Positions 10,110 to 19,931 of a stretch of 64,000 bases of DNA are shown piece by piece. Every line of letters begins with the position of its first letter. Within the stretch, counting starts at the first letter, position 1. The DNA comes from an uncultured bacterium (GTDB lineage Bacteria > Myxococcota_A > Bradymonadia > UBA7976 > VGTA01): assembly GCA_943788935.1 (NCBI GenBank), contig CALSSE010000011.1:124001-188000 (forward strand), read 5' to 3'. Position numbers and translations under genes: made by a program. The notes under the pieces were generated by a model. That model had not been told where the DNA came from. It worked only from the letters and a program-made list of their open reading frames with translations, and did not search any database.

Positions 10110-10349
10110 TTGAGCCAAAACGAGTTAACTCTCCGCCCATTAGAGGTAGTTGTAGATGGAGATAATGTAGAGCGCGCGATCAAAGCGCTCAAGCGTAAAG
10201 TCGCCCATGAGGGCATCTACAAGGAGCTCAAGCGCCGCCGATTTTATGAGAAGCCATCAGTCAAACGTAAGCGCAAGCAACGTGAAGCTGAGCGTCGTCG
10301 TCGTAAAGAGCGACGTCGCGCGCTTCGAGCGAACGTTCGTCGCCGCTAA
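10110..10349 (+). CDS. rpsU: 30S ribosomal protein bS21
   Basis: 79 residues, close to the usual 65-75 for S21. The N-terminal core (PLEVVVDGDNVERAIKALKRK), the central YKELKRRRFYEKPS segment and the arginine/lysine-rich tail are diagnostic of bS21, which sits on the small-subunit platform and affects initiation. The start is TTG at 10110, supported by GAAAGG nine nt upstream; there is no in-frame ATG nearby. A short ORF follows on the same strand after 70 nt. Confidence 0.95.
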   Translation: MSQNELTLRPLEVVVDGDNVERAIKALKRKVAHEGIYKELKRRRFYEKPSVKRKRKQREAERRRRKERRRALRANVRRR

Positions 10350-10419
10350 ACTGCTTACTTGATAGATCGACTCTCCTACAGTGAGATCTCGGTCGACTGT
10401 ACATACCGAAAGTTGTTCT

Positions 10420-10617
10420 ATGAACGTGTATAATGCAGCAAAAGTCTTCACCGCTACTAGAGCGAAAGAGCGAGAAGCGCTCGGCGAAGTGATGACCGCT
10501 TGGTTGCGACGCGTGGATGGCGAAATCGAGGTCGTGGATACTAAGGTTATCCAGTCCAGTGATCAGCAGTTTCACTGTCTTACGATCGTCGTCTTTTATC
10601 GTCGTTTGGACAAATGA
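10420..10617 (+). CDS. Small conserved-looking protein downstream of rpsU
   Basis: 65 residues from ATG 10420; the open frame extends to GTG 10381, but the N-terminal extension is not protein-like. Visible elements are FTATRAKEREALGE, a central helix, a strand with 'EIEVVDTKVIQSSD', and 'FHCLTIVVFYRR'. The even composition and codon use match its neighbours and suggest a small cytoplasmic alpha/beta protein. Location 70 nt behind rpsU suggests cotranscription. Function unknown. The Shine-Dalgarno is weak, so the start is not certain. Confidence 0.6.
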   Translation: MNVYNAAKVFTATRAKEREALGEVMTAWLRRVDGEIEVVDTKVIQSSDQQFHCLTIVVFYRRLDK

Positions 10618-10633
10618 TCGTATTTAAAAATGA

Positions 10634-11356
10634 TCACTTCGTCTGAGCGCTGAGTGTGAAGCGGTCAATACATTGATCTCTCACTATTTCGTCGTTTCTC
10701 TCACTAAGAGAGCCGCACAGCGCTAGGGCCCCTCTTCGCTCTGCTATGCTCGGCTCCTCAGCGTTGAGTTCTGACTCGATCATGATCTCATACTTCAGGG
10801 TAACCTCACCTGAGAAGTTCATCTCCTCGTCAAGCTCAAGATATAGCGCGTAGGGGTTCTCAGACTGAGCTTGACAACAGCGTCCAAGAGATTCTCGCCA
10901 CTCTAGGTCGCGAGGATAAAGAGACGTCGTCCCCATGACATAAGGAGCGCTAGCGGGGCTTGAAATCCACTGTACACATCTCATTGATTCACCACTCTGC
11001 CCTTGCGCTCTCGGGATCCTGGAGAGAAGTTTAGAGTCTCTTAGACCGAGGCAAAGAGATTGTGGTCTTAAGTCTTGATCAGTACAGACTAAGCCTTCAA
11101 ATCGCCATTGGCCCTCTTCTAGATTAAGATCCATCACGGCTAAAGACTTTCGACTCCCCATATTGATTGTCCCCGAGCGCTCTTGTGTATTGCTGCGGCG
11201 GGAGTTAAGGCAAGTGGAGTTGGTGAGTGTTAAGCGCGCTTTATACGTAAAGGGGAGCAGCTCTGAAGGGGTGACCTCTGAGGGGTCATTACAAGCGAGA
11301 CAACTAGAGAGAGAGAGGGTCATTGACAGCCGGATCACGGTAACGGTGTCGAGCAT
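10634..11356 (-). CDS. Probable lipoprotein, unknown function
   Basis: 240 residues. The N-terminus has a short hydrophobic run followed by LSSC (lipobox-like, Cys near residue 19), so lipidation is likely. The rest has about eight further cysteines, including 'RCCQAQ' and 'SLCLGL', and mixed beta-type composition; no domain recognised. It is the last gene of a minus-strand run beginning with the FHA protein; 26 nt separate it from the preceding gene. Its stop is close to the end of the convergent small ORF (10617). Confidence 0.6.
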   Translation of the reverse strand: MLDTVTVIRLSMTLSLSSCLACNDPSEVTPSELLPFTYKARLTLTNSTCLNSRRSNTQERSGTINMGSRKSLAVMDLNLEEGQWRFEGLVCTDQDLRPQSLCLGLRDSKLLSRIPRAQGQSGESMRCVQWISSPASAPYVMGTTSLYPRDLEWRESLGRCCQAQSENPYALYLELDEEMNFSGEVTLKYEIMIESELNAEEPSIAERRGALALCGSLSERNDEIVRDQCIDRFTLSAQTK

Positions 11357-11382
11357 AGAGGCGTCTCGCTTAAGTAATACTC

Positions 11383-12237
11383 TCAGTAAGTCTTCTTCGC
11401 AGTAGAGATGACGTTAGGTTGGCTGCTCGGTGGGGGATCAAAAGGGTCACCTTCAATTCCCTTAAAGGGATCAACTCGCCCAACTAAATGAGTGAGAGAC
11501 ATCGCCGCAGACACCTTGATATCGATCGTAATGGGGCCAATGGAGCGGCGCGTAGATACATTGAGACCGGTCTTCAGCGTTCGCCATTTATCCATCTTCA
11601 TCTCTAAGCCTGAGATATAGAGCTGATCTGACCAAACTCGAATCCCAGCAGGGAGACCATTCTTATCTAAATTCCAGAGGAAACTATCTCCAGGGTTTTC
11701 TCCTCCCCGACGATAGTGTACCAATAAGCTCTTTTGGTCTTTGCTCGGATCGACTAGATAACGCTCTACACCTCGGTCAAATAAGCTCTGCGAAGGTTCA
11801 AGGATAAAGCGATCTCGTAACCACAAATGATAAGCGCTTTGAGCGGTCTCTTGGGCACTTTCATCACGAACTTTAGTCCATTTGTTAGCTCGAGGCCCTG
11901 TGTTGAGCTTACTCTTCACCCTGTAGCGCTTAAAATCTACATCAAACAATACTTCATGTTGCCCTTGTGGATCGCTAAAGCGCGTCTGAATGAGCCCTCT
12001 GCGTAAGTCCCAAAGATGCTTATTGTTCAGAAGTGACCAGCGGATCGCGCCGGTTTCTACCCAAGCGTTACGTTTAACTACCTCTTGTATCCTACGAGCG
12101 AAGCGATCAGCCTCCTTGCCTGCTTCATATTGACTGGGGATAGAGCCCCGTAATAGGAGTAAATATCCTCCACCGAGCAAGATGCTTAAGATAAGGCTGA
12201 CAACGATCAGTCTAAATAATAATAGAAAATAGCGCAT
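11383..12237 (-). CDS. Membrane-anchored hypothetical protein in the ExbBD-TonB run
   Basis: 284 residues from ATG 12237, which has AGGGAT about 7 nt upstream; an in-frame TTG at 12276 would add 13 residues. One strong N-terminal hydrophobic segment (about residues 3-29) acts as signal anchor, leaving the rest in the periplasm. The remainder is basic and beta-rich (for example 'FDVDFKRYRVKSKL') and ends in a Pro/Ser-rich tail. No family recognised. It follows the TonB-like gene by about 106 nt on the same strand, so a role with the proton-driven module is possible but unproven. Confidence 0.6.
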   Translation of the reverse strand: MRYFLLLFRLIVVSLILSILLGGGYLLLLRGSIPSQYEAGKEADRFARRIQEVVKRNAWVETGAIRWSLLNNKHLWDLRRGLIQTRFSDPQGQHEVLFDVDFKRYRVKSKLNTGPRANKWTKVRDESAQETAQSAYHLWLRDRFILEPSQSLFDRGVERYLVDPSKDQKSLLVHYRRGGENPGDSFLWNLDKNGLPAGIRVWSDQLYISGLEMKMDKWRTLKTGLNVSTRRSIGPITIDIKVSAAMSLTHLVGRVDPFKGIEGDPFDPPPSSQPNVISTAKKTY

Positions 12238-12343
12238 CTGATGATCCCTAAGACGACTTAAGAGAGATGTTTCCAACGTACCCGCTTACTGTGACACAGG
12301 AAACGGGTGATTTAAATGGGTTATCATGCATTAGCCATACAGC

Positions 12344-13216
12344 CTACATCATATCTTTTCCATTTAAAGTTATACTAAAGCCCCGCTTTAAAACAGTCTT
12401 GCGTTCTTCTTTTGATTTTGGAAGGGGAAGTTTCGCTCCTCCTTCTTCTGTGAACACTTTGAGCGCCCGAATCGCTGCGTCATCAAAGAACTTATTACCG
12501 CTACATCGTTTACAACGAAGAGAGTTGACAATATGGGCTACCCGCTGTCCCGCAGGCTTTAAGCGTACATTAACTTCTACAGACAGCTTGGAGAGTTTAC
12601 GTTTGTCAATCGAGGCAGGAGGCTTGAATCTTAGTCTTATATTCCTACTGACTCGGCTAATATAAGCGTTGACAACCCCATCGTTCCACTTGGTTGAAGT
12701 CCCCTCTACACTGCCCCTACGATCACCTCTCCGAGGACCTTTGTCAGCGCGAGGGTCATCATTGCTTAATCCAGAGAAGAGGTCATTTTTTGAGACTTTA
12801 CGCCTTGACTTACGCTTTCTTTTAGATGGCTTCTTGGGCTTTTTCTTAGGCTTTTTCTTAGGCTTTTTCTTGGGCTTTTTCTTGGGCTTTTTCTTGGGTT
12901 TCTCTTTCTCTTCTATCACTCGACTAACGCTCACCTCTTCAGAGCTAGGCTCAGGCGGCGGAGATGAAGCGACTATTCTAGGCAGAGCGTTGGGAGGAGG
13001 AGGCTCGCCGAGCGCGGTTAGCGCGACCATCTCTACCGCGAGTACCTCCTCTTTTATGGTCTGATCAGGACTGCTCGCTTCGAGAAATATCCACCCACCG
13101 ATCAAGTGTATAGCAATACTCATGATCAACCCGAGGGCGTCATCTCGAGGGACAGGGCGTCTATTTAGATTGAAGCTAGCTCTTTGGTCACTAACTTCTC
13201 CAAGCTCCCCTGACAT
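12344..13216 (-). CDS. TonB-family energy-transducing protein
   Basis: About 290 residues. A single N-terminal membrane helix (LGLIMSIAIHLIGGWIFLEA, about residues 27-46) is followed by a proline- and lysine-rich periplasmic spacer with five KKKP units, then a C-terminal domain of about 100 residues with VNAYISRVSRNIRLRFKPP and 'VNVRLKPAGQ', the arrangement of TonB/TolA-like C-terminal domains. It should transmit proton-motive force from ExbBD across the periplasm. ATG 13216 is one nt after the exbD stop and is preceded by AAGGTGG; GTG 13225 is an alternative. A CxxC pair (RCKRC) in the C-terminal domain is unusual and may form a disulfide. Confidence 0.8.
   Translation of the reverse strand: MSGELGEVSDQRASFNLNRRPVPRDDALGLIMSIAIHLIGGWIFLEASSPDQTIKEEVLAVEMVALTALGEPPPPNALPRIVASSPPPEPSSEEVSVSRVIEEKEKPKKKPKKKPKKKPKKKPKKKPKKPSKRKRKSRRKVSKNDLFSGLSNDDPRADKGPRRGDRRGSVEGTSTKWNDGVVNAYISRVSRNIRLRFKPPASIDKRKLSKLSVEVNVRLKPAGQRVAHIVNSLRCKRCSGNKFFDDAAIRALKVFTEEGGAKLPLPKSKEERKTVLKRGFSITLNGKDMM
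12837..12896 (-). repeat. 12-nt tandem repeat encoding KKKP units
   Basis: Five consecutive 12-nt units (plus-strand form ggctttttctta/g) inside the TonB-like gene, encoding Lys-Lys-Lys-Pro repeats of the periplasmic spacer. The unit is a multiple of three, so copy-number change would alter spacer length without breaking the frame. Confidence 0.85.
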
Positions 13217-13217
13217 C

Positions 13218-13706
13218 TCAGCCACCTTGACTCTGAGGAGGATTTGTTACCATACCTACTTTGGTGTATCCGGCCTGTTTAATACGTGACATTACATCAA
13301 TGGCAAATCCATAGGGTAAGCTGCGGTCAGCTAGAAAGAAAATAGTCATCTCAGGTGTAAGTTTAGGGTTTTTTTGTAGTTTAGGCTTAATCTCGCTTAA
13401 ACAACGATCTTGTACATCAGGGTCTTTTGGATGAGGTGGGCAACCCGCGAGGAGAGATGGACCTTCACCGAGATCAAGCATCACTCGATAATCTGGGTAG
13501 AGGACCACTAAGGTCTTCATATCAGACTTCTGGATAGGTTTAGCGTTGGTACTTGGGAGATCGATCTCAACTTTACGTTGTACCATCTCTTCGGCGATAA
13601 TTGGTGTGGTCACCATGAATACAACCAAGAGTACGAGCATCACGTCAACGAGAGGAGTGATATTGATCTCATTGATCGCCCCTCCTCCTTGTCCTTGGAA
13701 CGCCAT
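13218..13706 (-). CDS. exbD: ExbD/TolR-family proton channel component
   Basis: About 162 residues from ATG 13706, placed 5 nt after AGGAGG; the frame runs back to 13727 without a better site. The cytoplasmic N-terminus NEINITPLVDVMLVLLVVFMV contains the ExbD/TolR signature, with the membrane Asp of 'PLVDV' that carries protons. The periplasmic domain ends in a typical ExbD fold (ADRSLPYGFAIDVMSRIKQAG). A ~25-residue insertion with cysteines (CPPHPKDPDVQDRC) is not usual for ExbD. Between exbB and the TonB-like gene in a tight operon. Confidence 0.9.
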   Translation of the reverse strand: MAFQGQGGGAINEINITPLVDVMLVLLVVFMVTTPIIAEEMVQRKVEIDLPSTNAKPIQKSDMKTLVVLYPDYRVMLDLGEGPSLLAGCPPHPKDPDVQDRCLSEIKPKLQKNPKLTPEMTIFFLADRSLPYGFAIDVMSRIKQAGYTKVGMVTNPPQSQGG

Positions 13707-13741
13707 CTCTGCCTCCTCTATATACAATAAACTCTAAGAGA

Positions 13742-14452
13742 TTAACCTAGGTGACGCTTGATAATATTCAAGAAGTCATTACTGAAAGTATCGATCTCAG
13801 TGTCGAGAGAGCGGAGCTTATTATAAAACACGTTGTAAGCGATCACCGCTGGTATGGCTGCAACAAGCCCGATCGCAGTAGCGACGAGGGCTTCGGCGAT
13901 CGGTGGAGCGACGGTCGTGAGAGTCGCATTTCCTTCTTTAGCGATATTAAGGAAAGCATCCATGATGCCCCACACTGTACCAAATAGACCGATAAAGGGT
14001 CCTGCACTGGCAATGGTCGCTAAGAAAGATGTACGCTCTGAGAGATAAGCCATCTGGACACCTTGCTCTCTCTTTAAGGCTCGATGAACGTTATCGATAT
14101 CGCTAGAGGCCTCTCCTCCATGCCGTGCTCTCGCTTCTTTCACCTTATTGAGCTCTACGAAGGCTTTTTGGAAACAATTGACCACGGGGCTCTTATTATA
14201 TTGATCGCTTTGATCAAAAGCGACAGTGATATGTGGCGTGCTCCAGAATAGGTCTAAAAATCCTCGCGTATGTATTTCCGCTCGACTTAGTTCTCTCCAC
14301 TTGGTGAAGATGACCCACCAGCAAATCATAGATGAGATCGCTAGTAAGATAAGAACGACTTTAACAACAAAACTTGCTTGGAGCAGGAGGTGCATGATGT
14401 CGAGATCACTATTTCCCGCTAAAGTGACCATATGTACAATGTGACCTTCCAT
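13742..14452 (-). CDS. exbB: ExbB/TolQ/MotA-family proton channel component
   Basis: 236 residues. Three membrane segments: about residues 25-48, then a pair around 145-205 containing ATIASAGPFIGLFGTVWGIM and TTVAPPIAEALVATAIGLVAAIPAV, both hallmarks of the MotA/TolQ/ExbB family. With ExbD it forms the inner-membrane proton-driven motor powering the TonB-like protein encoded next. The gap to exbD is 35 nt. TolQ function cannot be excluded from sequence alone, since no tolB or pal is in the window. Confidence 0.9.
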   Translation of the reverse strand: MEGHIVHMVTLAGNSDLDIMHLLLQASFVVKVVLILLAISSMICWWVIFTKWRELSRAEIHTRGFLDLFWSTPHITVAFDQSDQYNKSPVVNCFQKAFVELNKVKEARARHGGEASSDIDNVHRALKREQGVQMAYLSERTSFLATIASAGPFIGLFGTVWGIMDAFLNIAKEGNATLTTVAPPIAEALVATAIGLVAAIPAVIAYNVFYNKLRSLDTEIDTFSNDFLNIIKRHLG

Positions 14453-14571
14453 TACAATCCTATTACCTTCCGATTAATCGATGTGTCCTATCGAGGTCCT
14501 GTTCAAGATCATAGAGCAACGCTCTGTTCACGTATTCTACCCTGGACCAGAGATGCTCATTATAGAGGTGA

Positions 14572-15819
14572 TCACTGTTGGAGATATCCCTGTTCAAGTA
14601 GGAATAATAGGGCCTTAATTCCCTCTCGCTCTCCTTGGGGATGACAATCGGTGATTGAGCGAATCTCATACTGATTAATCGCGAGTTGCAATAGGTAGAG
14701 CTGCTCTTGATTTAGAGAGGTGAGGAGGGGGTTTAGAGGCTGACATAACGAGAGACGCTGAGTGAGTGGAGGGAGCTGAGAGCGAAGCTGGTTCATCTCT
14801 GCACAGCTGTGCTTGACACGCTCTAAGAAGCTCCGACTGTCTTCACTGATCTCTTGCTCAAAAGAGGGGAGCGCTCCCATCGTTTTGACCTTATATCGTC
14901 CTTGAGCCCAACAACAGAGCTTGATCATCGCCTCTTGTGGAGGCGCAGCTACGTCTAGCATCCGATGAGGGTCTTCATAAGTCGCGAAGTAAACGCGTCC
15001 ACCGCGAAAATAGATGCTCCCCTCTCTCTCTTCAGGATCAAAGATTGCCAACACCCCATCGTGTCGACGCTCGATGAGTCTCTCTACCATGGTGATGACA
15101 TCAGCGCTCTCCGCAGAGGGGAAGGAGCCGACGACCGACTTTGCTCTCGGCCGAGCACCACTGATAGAGGCCATTCCATTGAATGAGGCTTGTCCCTGCT
15201 GGGCAGGCATCTGCCCAGGTAGGCTCTGATTGAAATTCGCAGGAGCGATCAGAGGGCCTTGAGGGGGGAAGTTCCCATAAGCACCTTGCATGGGCGGGTT
15301 TTGTAATGAACCGGGTAGACCTGGTGGAGGTGCTAATGGTCCTGGAGGCGGAGCGAGATGGTTCTGTGGTCCTGCTGGGTTAGCAGGTCCTGACCCATAA
15401 GCGTTTGATTGATAATTGGAGCCCCCTCCCATAAGAGGAGGTGAATGCGCGTTGTTCGTTGGTGACCCCCCGAAGGCATTCATTGAGTGATCTGAGCCAA
15501 AGGCGGCTTGTTGTGGTGGGTTGATCACCTCAAGAATACAGGTACCTACGGTGAGAGTGTCACCTAGCTGTAGTCTCTGAGACCCTTGGATCCTCTGTTG
15601 ATTGACTGAAGTGCCGTTAGTGCTGTTGAGGTCTTGAAGAACGACTTGATCATGAAAGGTTAAGATCTTAGCGTGCCGACGAGATACCATGTCCTCATCG
15701 ATGACGATATCGAAGTTAGCTCCTCTACCTAGAAAGAGCTCACTGTTCTCGGGGAGATCATAAACATGACCCCGAAGTTTACCTTCGATTACTCTGAGCG
15801 CGTATTTCGTTGACCCCAC
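14572..15819 (-). CDS. FHA domain protein with C-terminal DUF4388/PATAN-like domain
   Basis: About 415 residues from GTG 15819 (AGGGGA nine nt upstream); TTG 15837 also in frame. Residues ~5-100 form an FHA phosphothreonine-binding domain with GRGANFDIVID, SRRHAKI and LNSTNGTSVN. A Pro/Gly/Asn-rich linker (about 110-210) separates it from a DUF4388-like domain (GVLAIFDPEEREGSIYFRGGRVYFA) found in gliding-motility and signalling proteins of this group. A helical tail follows. It is probably cytoplasmic and could report Ser/Thr-kinase signalling. It is the first gene of the minus-strand run that continues with exbB after 119 nt. Confidence 0.82.
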   Translation of the reverse strand: MGSTKYALRVIEGKLRGHVYDLPENSELFLGRGANFDIVIDEDMVSRRHAKILTFHDQVVLQDLNSTNGTSVNQQRIQGSQRLQLGDTLTVGTCILEVINPPQQAAFGSDHSMNAFGGSPTNNAHSPPLMGGGSNYQSNAYGSGPANPAGPQNHLAPPPGPLAPPPGLPGSLQNPPMQGAYGNFPPQGPLIAPANFNQSLPGQMPAQQGQASFNGMASISGARPRAKSVVGSFPSAESADVITMVERLIERRHDGVLAIFDPEEREGSIYFRGGRVYFATYEDPHRMLDVAAPPQEAMIKLCCWAQGRYKVKTMGALPSFEQEISEDSRSFLERVKHSCAEMNQLRSQLPPLTQRLSLCQPLNPLLTSLNQEQLYLLQLAINQYEIRSITDCHPQGEREGIKALLFLLEQGYLQQ

Positions 15820-16036
15820 GTTGTTCACTCCCCTCAAACCTTATGTCGCTGAATTCGTTAAGCTCTGTCTATTAGGTGATTAGGTCTCCCTCGAACTGAT
15901 AAGCCTAATGACGACTCGAGTATAAGGGATAAGTCTTGTCTCTCTTGCACAAACGGAGCTAGCAAGTCATGGTTTATTTGGCGATTTTTAGAGTAACTTG
16001 TCAACCTCTCTTGCGCTTGATCTCAAGATGAATGCT

Positions 16037-16066
16037 TTGAGAGCTCTCTCAAATATTTAATAATAT
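16037..16066 (+). promoter_or_regulatory. Candidate promoter and overlapping palindrome before the GT2 gene
   Basis: In the ~300-nt gap between the divergent FHA and GT2 genes, TTGAGA at 16037-16042 and TAATAT at 16061-16066 are separated by 18 nt. The -35 element is part of a palindrome, TTGAGAG-CT-CTCTCAA (16037-16052), which could bind a dimeric regulator. The area downstream is AT-rich. I see nothing else clear in the gap. Confidence 0.4.
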
Positions 16067-16123
16067 GTATTTTGGTTCTTCGCTCATCACCCGGGATGAT
16101 CGTCGAGAAAGAAGTGAATAGTC

Positions 16124-16828
16124 ATGTCGAGGATGGTGATCTTGATCCCTACCTATAACGAACTTGAAAATTTAGAGACCGCGATCAAGGCTGTTCACGA
16201 GCACTCTCCTGTTGCTCATGTCTTGGTGATTGATGATCAGAGCCCTGATGGGACAGGAGAGCTTGCTGATCGACTAGCGGCGAAAGATGATCGTATTCAA
16301 GTTTTACATCGAGCAGAGAAGGAGGGTCTTGGCCGAGCTTATTTAGCAGGCTTTCAGTGGGCTCTCGCTAGAGATTATGAGTTGATCTTTGAGATGGATG
16401 CTGACCTCAGCCATCCCGCAGAGGCGATCCCTCGTATGGTTCAAGCGGCTGAGTCAGGCGCTGACCTAGTGCTCGGTAGTCGCTGGGTCAGTGGTGGTGG
16501 AGTGATCGGTTGGCCACTAAAGCGAAAAGTACTTAGCCAGGGAGGTAGTCTGTATGCGAGACTTATTCTAGGTGCGACTATTAAGGACTTCACAGGAGGG
16601 TTTAAGTGTTTTAAACGCGAAACTTTGGAGCGATTACCCCTCGAAACAATAGAGACCGCTGGTTATGGTTTCCAAATAGAATTAACCTGGAGAGCTCTTC
16701 AACTAGGGTTACATGTCGTTGAGATCCCCATTACCTTTACGGATAGAGTGGCCGGGCTCTCCAAGATGTCGACATCTATTTTTACGGAAGCACTTCTGCT
16801 GGTATGGAAACTGAGATGGTCTCGCTAA
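16124..16828 (+). CDS. GT2 polyprenol-phosphate mannosyltransferase (DPM1-like)
   Basis: 234 residues, the length of bacterial dolichol/polyprenol-phosphate mannose synthases. Seen: the N-terminal [13 protein letters not shown], the nucleotide-sugar binding [11 protein letters not shown], the metal-binding [19 protein letters not shown] and [15 protein letters not shown]. No C-terminal membrane helices are present, so it is the soluble catalytic type acting at the inner face of the membrane. It would load a sugar, mannose or similar, onto a polyprenyl phosphate. The downstream membrane glycosyltransferase, which takes such donors, is its likely partner. Confidence 0.88.
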   Translation: MSRMVILIPTYNELENLETAIKAVHEHSPVAHVLVIDDQSPDGTGELADRLAAKDDRIQVLHRAEKEGLGRAYLAGFQWALARDYELIFEMDADLSHPAEAIPRMVQAAESGADLVLGSRWVSGGGVIGWPLKRKVLSQGGSLYARLILGATIKDFTGGFKCFKRETLERLPLETIETAGYGFQIELTWRALQLGLHVVEIPITFTDRVAGLSKMSTSIFTEALLLVWKLRWSR

Positions 16829-16856
16829 AGAAAAGGTGGGTCCCTGAAGCTAGAGA

Positions 16857-18417
<1,561 letters not shown>

Positions 18418-18434
18418 TGGGATTTTGATCGGAG

Positions 18435-18519
18435 TGCGAAGAAAGGGAATCGAACCCTCACGCCCTTATTGGGCACAGGAATCTGAATCCTGCGCGTCTA
18501 CCAATTCCGCCACCTTCGC
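18435..18519 (-). tRNA. tRNA-Leu (anticodon CAG)
   Basis: Read on the minus strand, GCGAAGG starts the acceptor stem and pairs with TCTTCGC (one G-T pair). The D-arm has TGGTAGACGCG, the anticodon stem-loop is CAGGA-TTCAGAT-TCCTG giving CAG, a long variable arm is present as expected for a class II tRNA, and the T-arm has GGTTCGATTCC. The discriminator is A; CCA is not encoded. Confidence 0.95.
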
Positions 18520-18706
18520 TTAATATGTTTCAATGATGAACAGAGTGGGTGACAAAAATCAAGTCACTCATATCTCTTCTACAAAAGGATTAAAACTGAG
18601 ATAAAGATAAACGAAGTAAAGTTTAATTTGAGGTTGACAAAAGAACCTTGAGCTTGCACTCAAAGACCTCTCAGTTGACCAAAACAAAGAGACAAGGAGA
18701 GCTAAG

Positions 18707-19822
18707 ATGAGTATACTCAATGACGACTTATCCTCAATAGATATCCCTATAGTAGACCTAGAGCTGCTTCAAAAAGGTGATCAAGCTCAGCTAGAAGCGC
18801 TCGCTCATAGCCTAAGTCATTTAGGTCTAGTCCATATCAAGAATCACCTCATTGAGCAGGAGACGCTCGATCAGTTCTATGACTCCTTTGATAGATTTTG
18901 TCGTCAACCGACCGAGGATAAACAGCCGCTCAGCTTAGATGAGATCTGGTTTCAGAGGGGATGGACGCCACCTGACACCGAGCGCGCTGTGATCGCCGGA
19001 GGTCAACCTGATTTTAAAGAGTGTTACTTCATCGCTCCTGAACCGATAGACGCAGCACTGAGAGCAGAGTATCCACAAATCTTCGCTGAGAATGTATGGC
19101 CTCGCTTTCAAGAAGAGGCGCTGTTTAAAGAGAGCTATCTGCAGGTTGGCCATCGCTTACATGAAATAGGGATTGAGCTCCTCGGTGGGATCAGTCGAGC
19201 TTTAGGACTAGCGGAGCACACCTTCGCTCAATTTGTGTCAGGTGGTGCTCATGTTACTCGAGCGCTCCACTACTTGCCTCTGGATGAGTCTCAAGTGGGA
19301 TCAGAGATACGCTGGGGTGAAGAGCACACTGACTTTAACCTGTTAACCCTCCTCCCCGGCGGTCGATTTTATTACGATGATGGCGCTCCTTATACACCGA
19401 AAGGGATCTCGGGCTTATATCTAAGAGCCCGCGCAGATCGGGAACATCCACAGGGGAGACGCATCCGTGGTTCTGCGCCTCGCGGTTGTATTATCGCTCA
19501 GGTTGGCCAGCAACTAGAGATTCTCACCGGTGGTAAACTGTTGGCCACTCCCCATGAGGTCCTCCCGCCTCATGAAGCAGGTGTTCATCGGACTTCGATG
19601 GCGCACTTTATTCATGCCCATCCACATCAGATCTTAACACCTTTAGCGCAGTTTAAGAGTGTGGAAGCCACCAGGGCCTATAGTCCTCCGGTCCTCGCCG
19701 GTAACTATAGCCTTAAGACCTTAGTAGATATCGGGTTAGCTCCTAGCGAAGAACTTAATAAGCTAGGTTATCGACACTATAGAAGGCTTGAAGAGCAACG
19801 AGCGGTTAAGCAAGGAGACTAG
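18707..19822 (+). CDS. 2-oxoglutarate/Fe(II)-dependent oxygenase (IPNS-like fold)
   Basis: 371 residues. The N-terminus IPIVDLELLQKGD followed by a helical segment matches the DIOX_N domain; the core has the iron ligands in EEHTDFNLLTLLPG (HxD) and a distal His in TPHEVLPP, with HRTSMAHF supplying the Arg-x-Ser pair that binds 2-oxoglutarate. ATG 18707 has AAGGAG seven nt upstream. Members hydroxylate, desaturate or cyclise small molecules; the substrate here is unknown. It stands alone, with no biosynthetic cluster around it. A TTGACA at 18634-18639 lies upstream, but its -10 is poor. Confidence 0.82.
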   Translation: MSILNDDLSSIDIPIVDLELLQKGDQAQLEALAHSLSHLGLVHIKNHLIEQETLDQFYDSFDRFCRQPTEDKQPLSLDEIWFQRGWTPPDTERAVIAGGQPDFKECYFIAPEPIDAALRAEYPQIFAENVWPRFQEEALFKESYLQVGHRLHEIGIELLGGISRALGLAEHTFAQFVSGGAHVTRALHYLPLDESQVGSEIRWGEEHTDFNLLTLLPGGRFYYDDGAPYTPKGISGLYLRARADREHPQGRRIRGSAPRGCIIAQVGQQLEILTGGKLLATPHEVLPPHEAGVHRTSMAHFIHAHPHQILTPLAQFKSVEATRAYSPPVLAGNYSLKTLVDIGLAPSEELNKLGYRHYRRLEEQRAVKQGD

Positions 19823-19931
19823 TGACCTAGCGCTTCGATTTTATATCGGGATTAGGGGTCACATTGATAGTTACCTCACTGTATAGGCTCTCAAGGATTT
19901 TGATCTCGGAGAGCTTATCAGCGGCGATTAA

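Noticed and set aside
14463..14669. 68-residue minus-strand ORF after the FHA gene
   Set aside because: It overlaps the end of the FHA-DUF4388 gene in another frame and has no domain; the FHA gene has its own normal stop at 14572.
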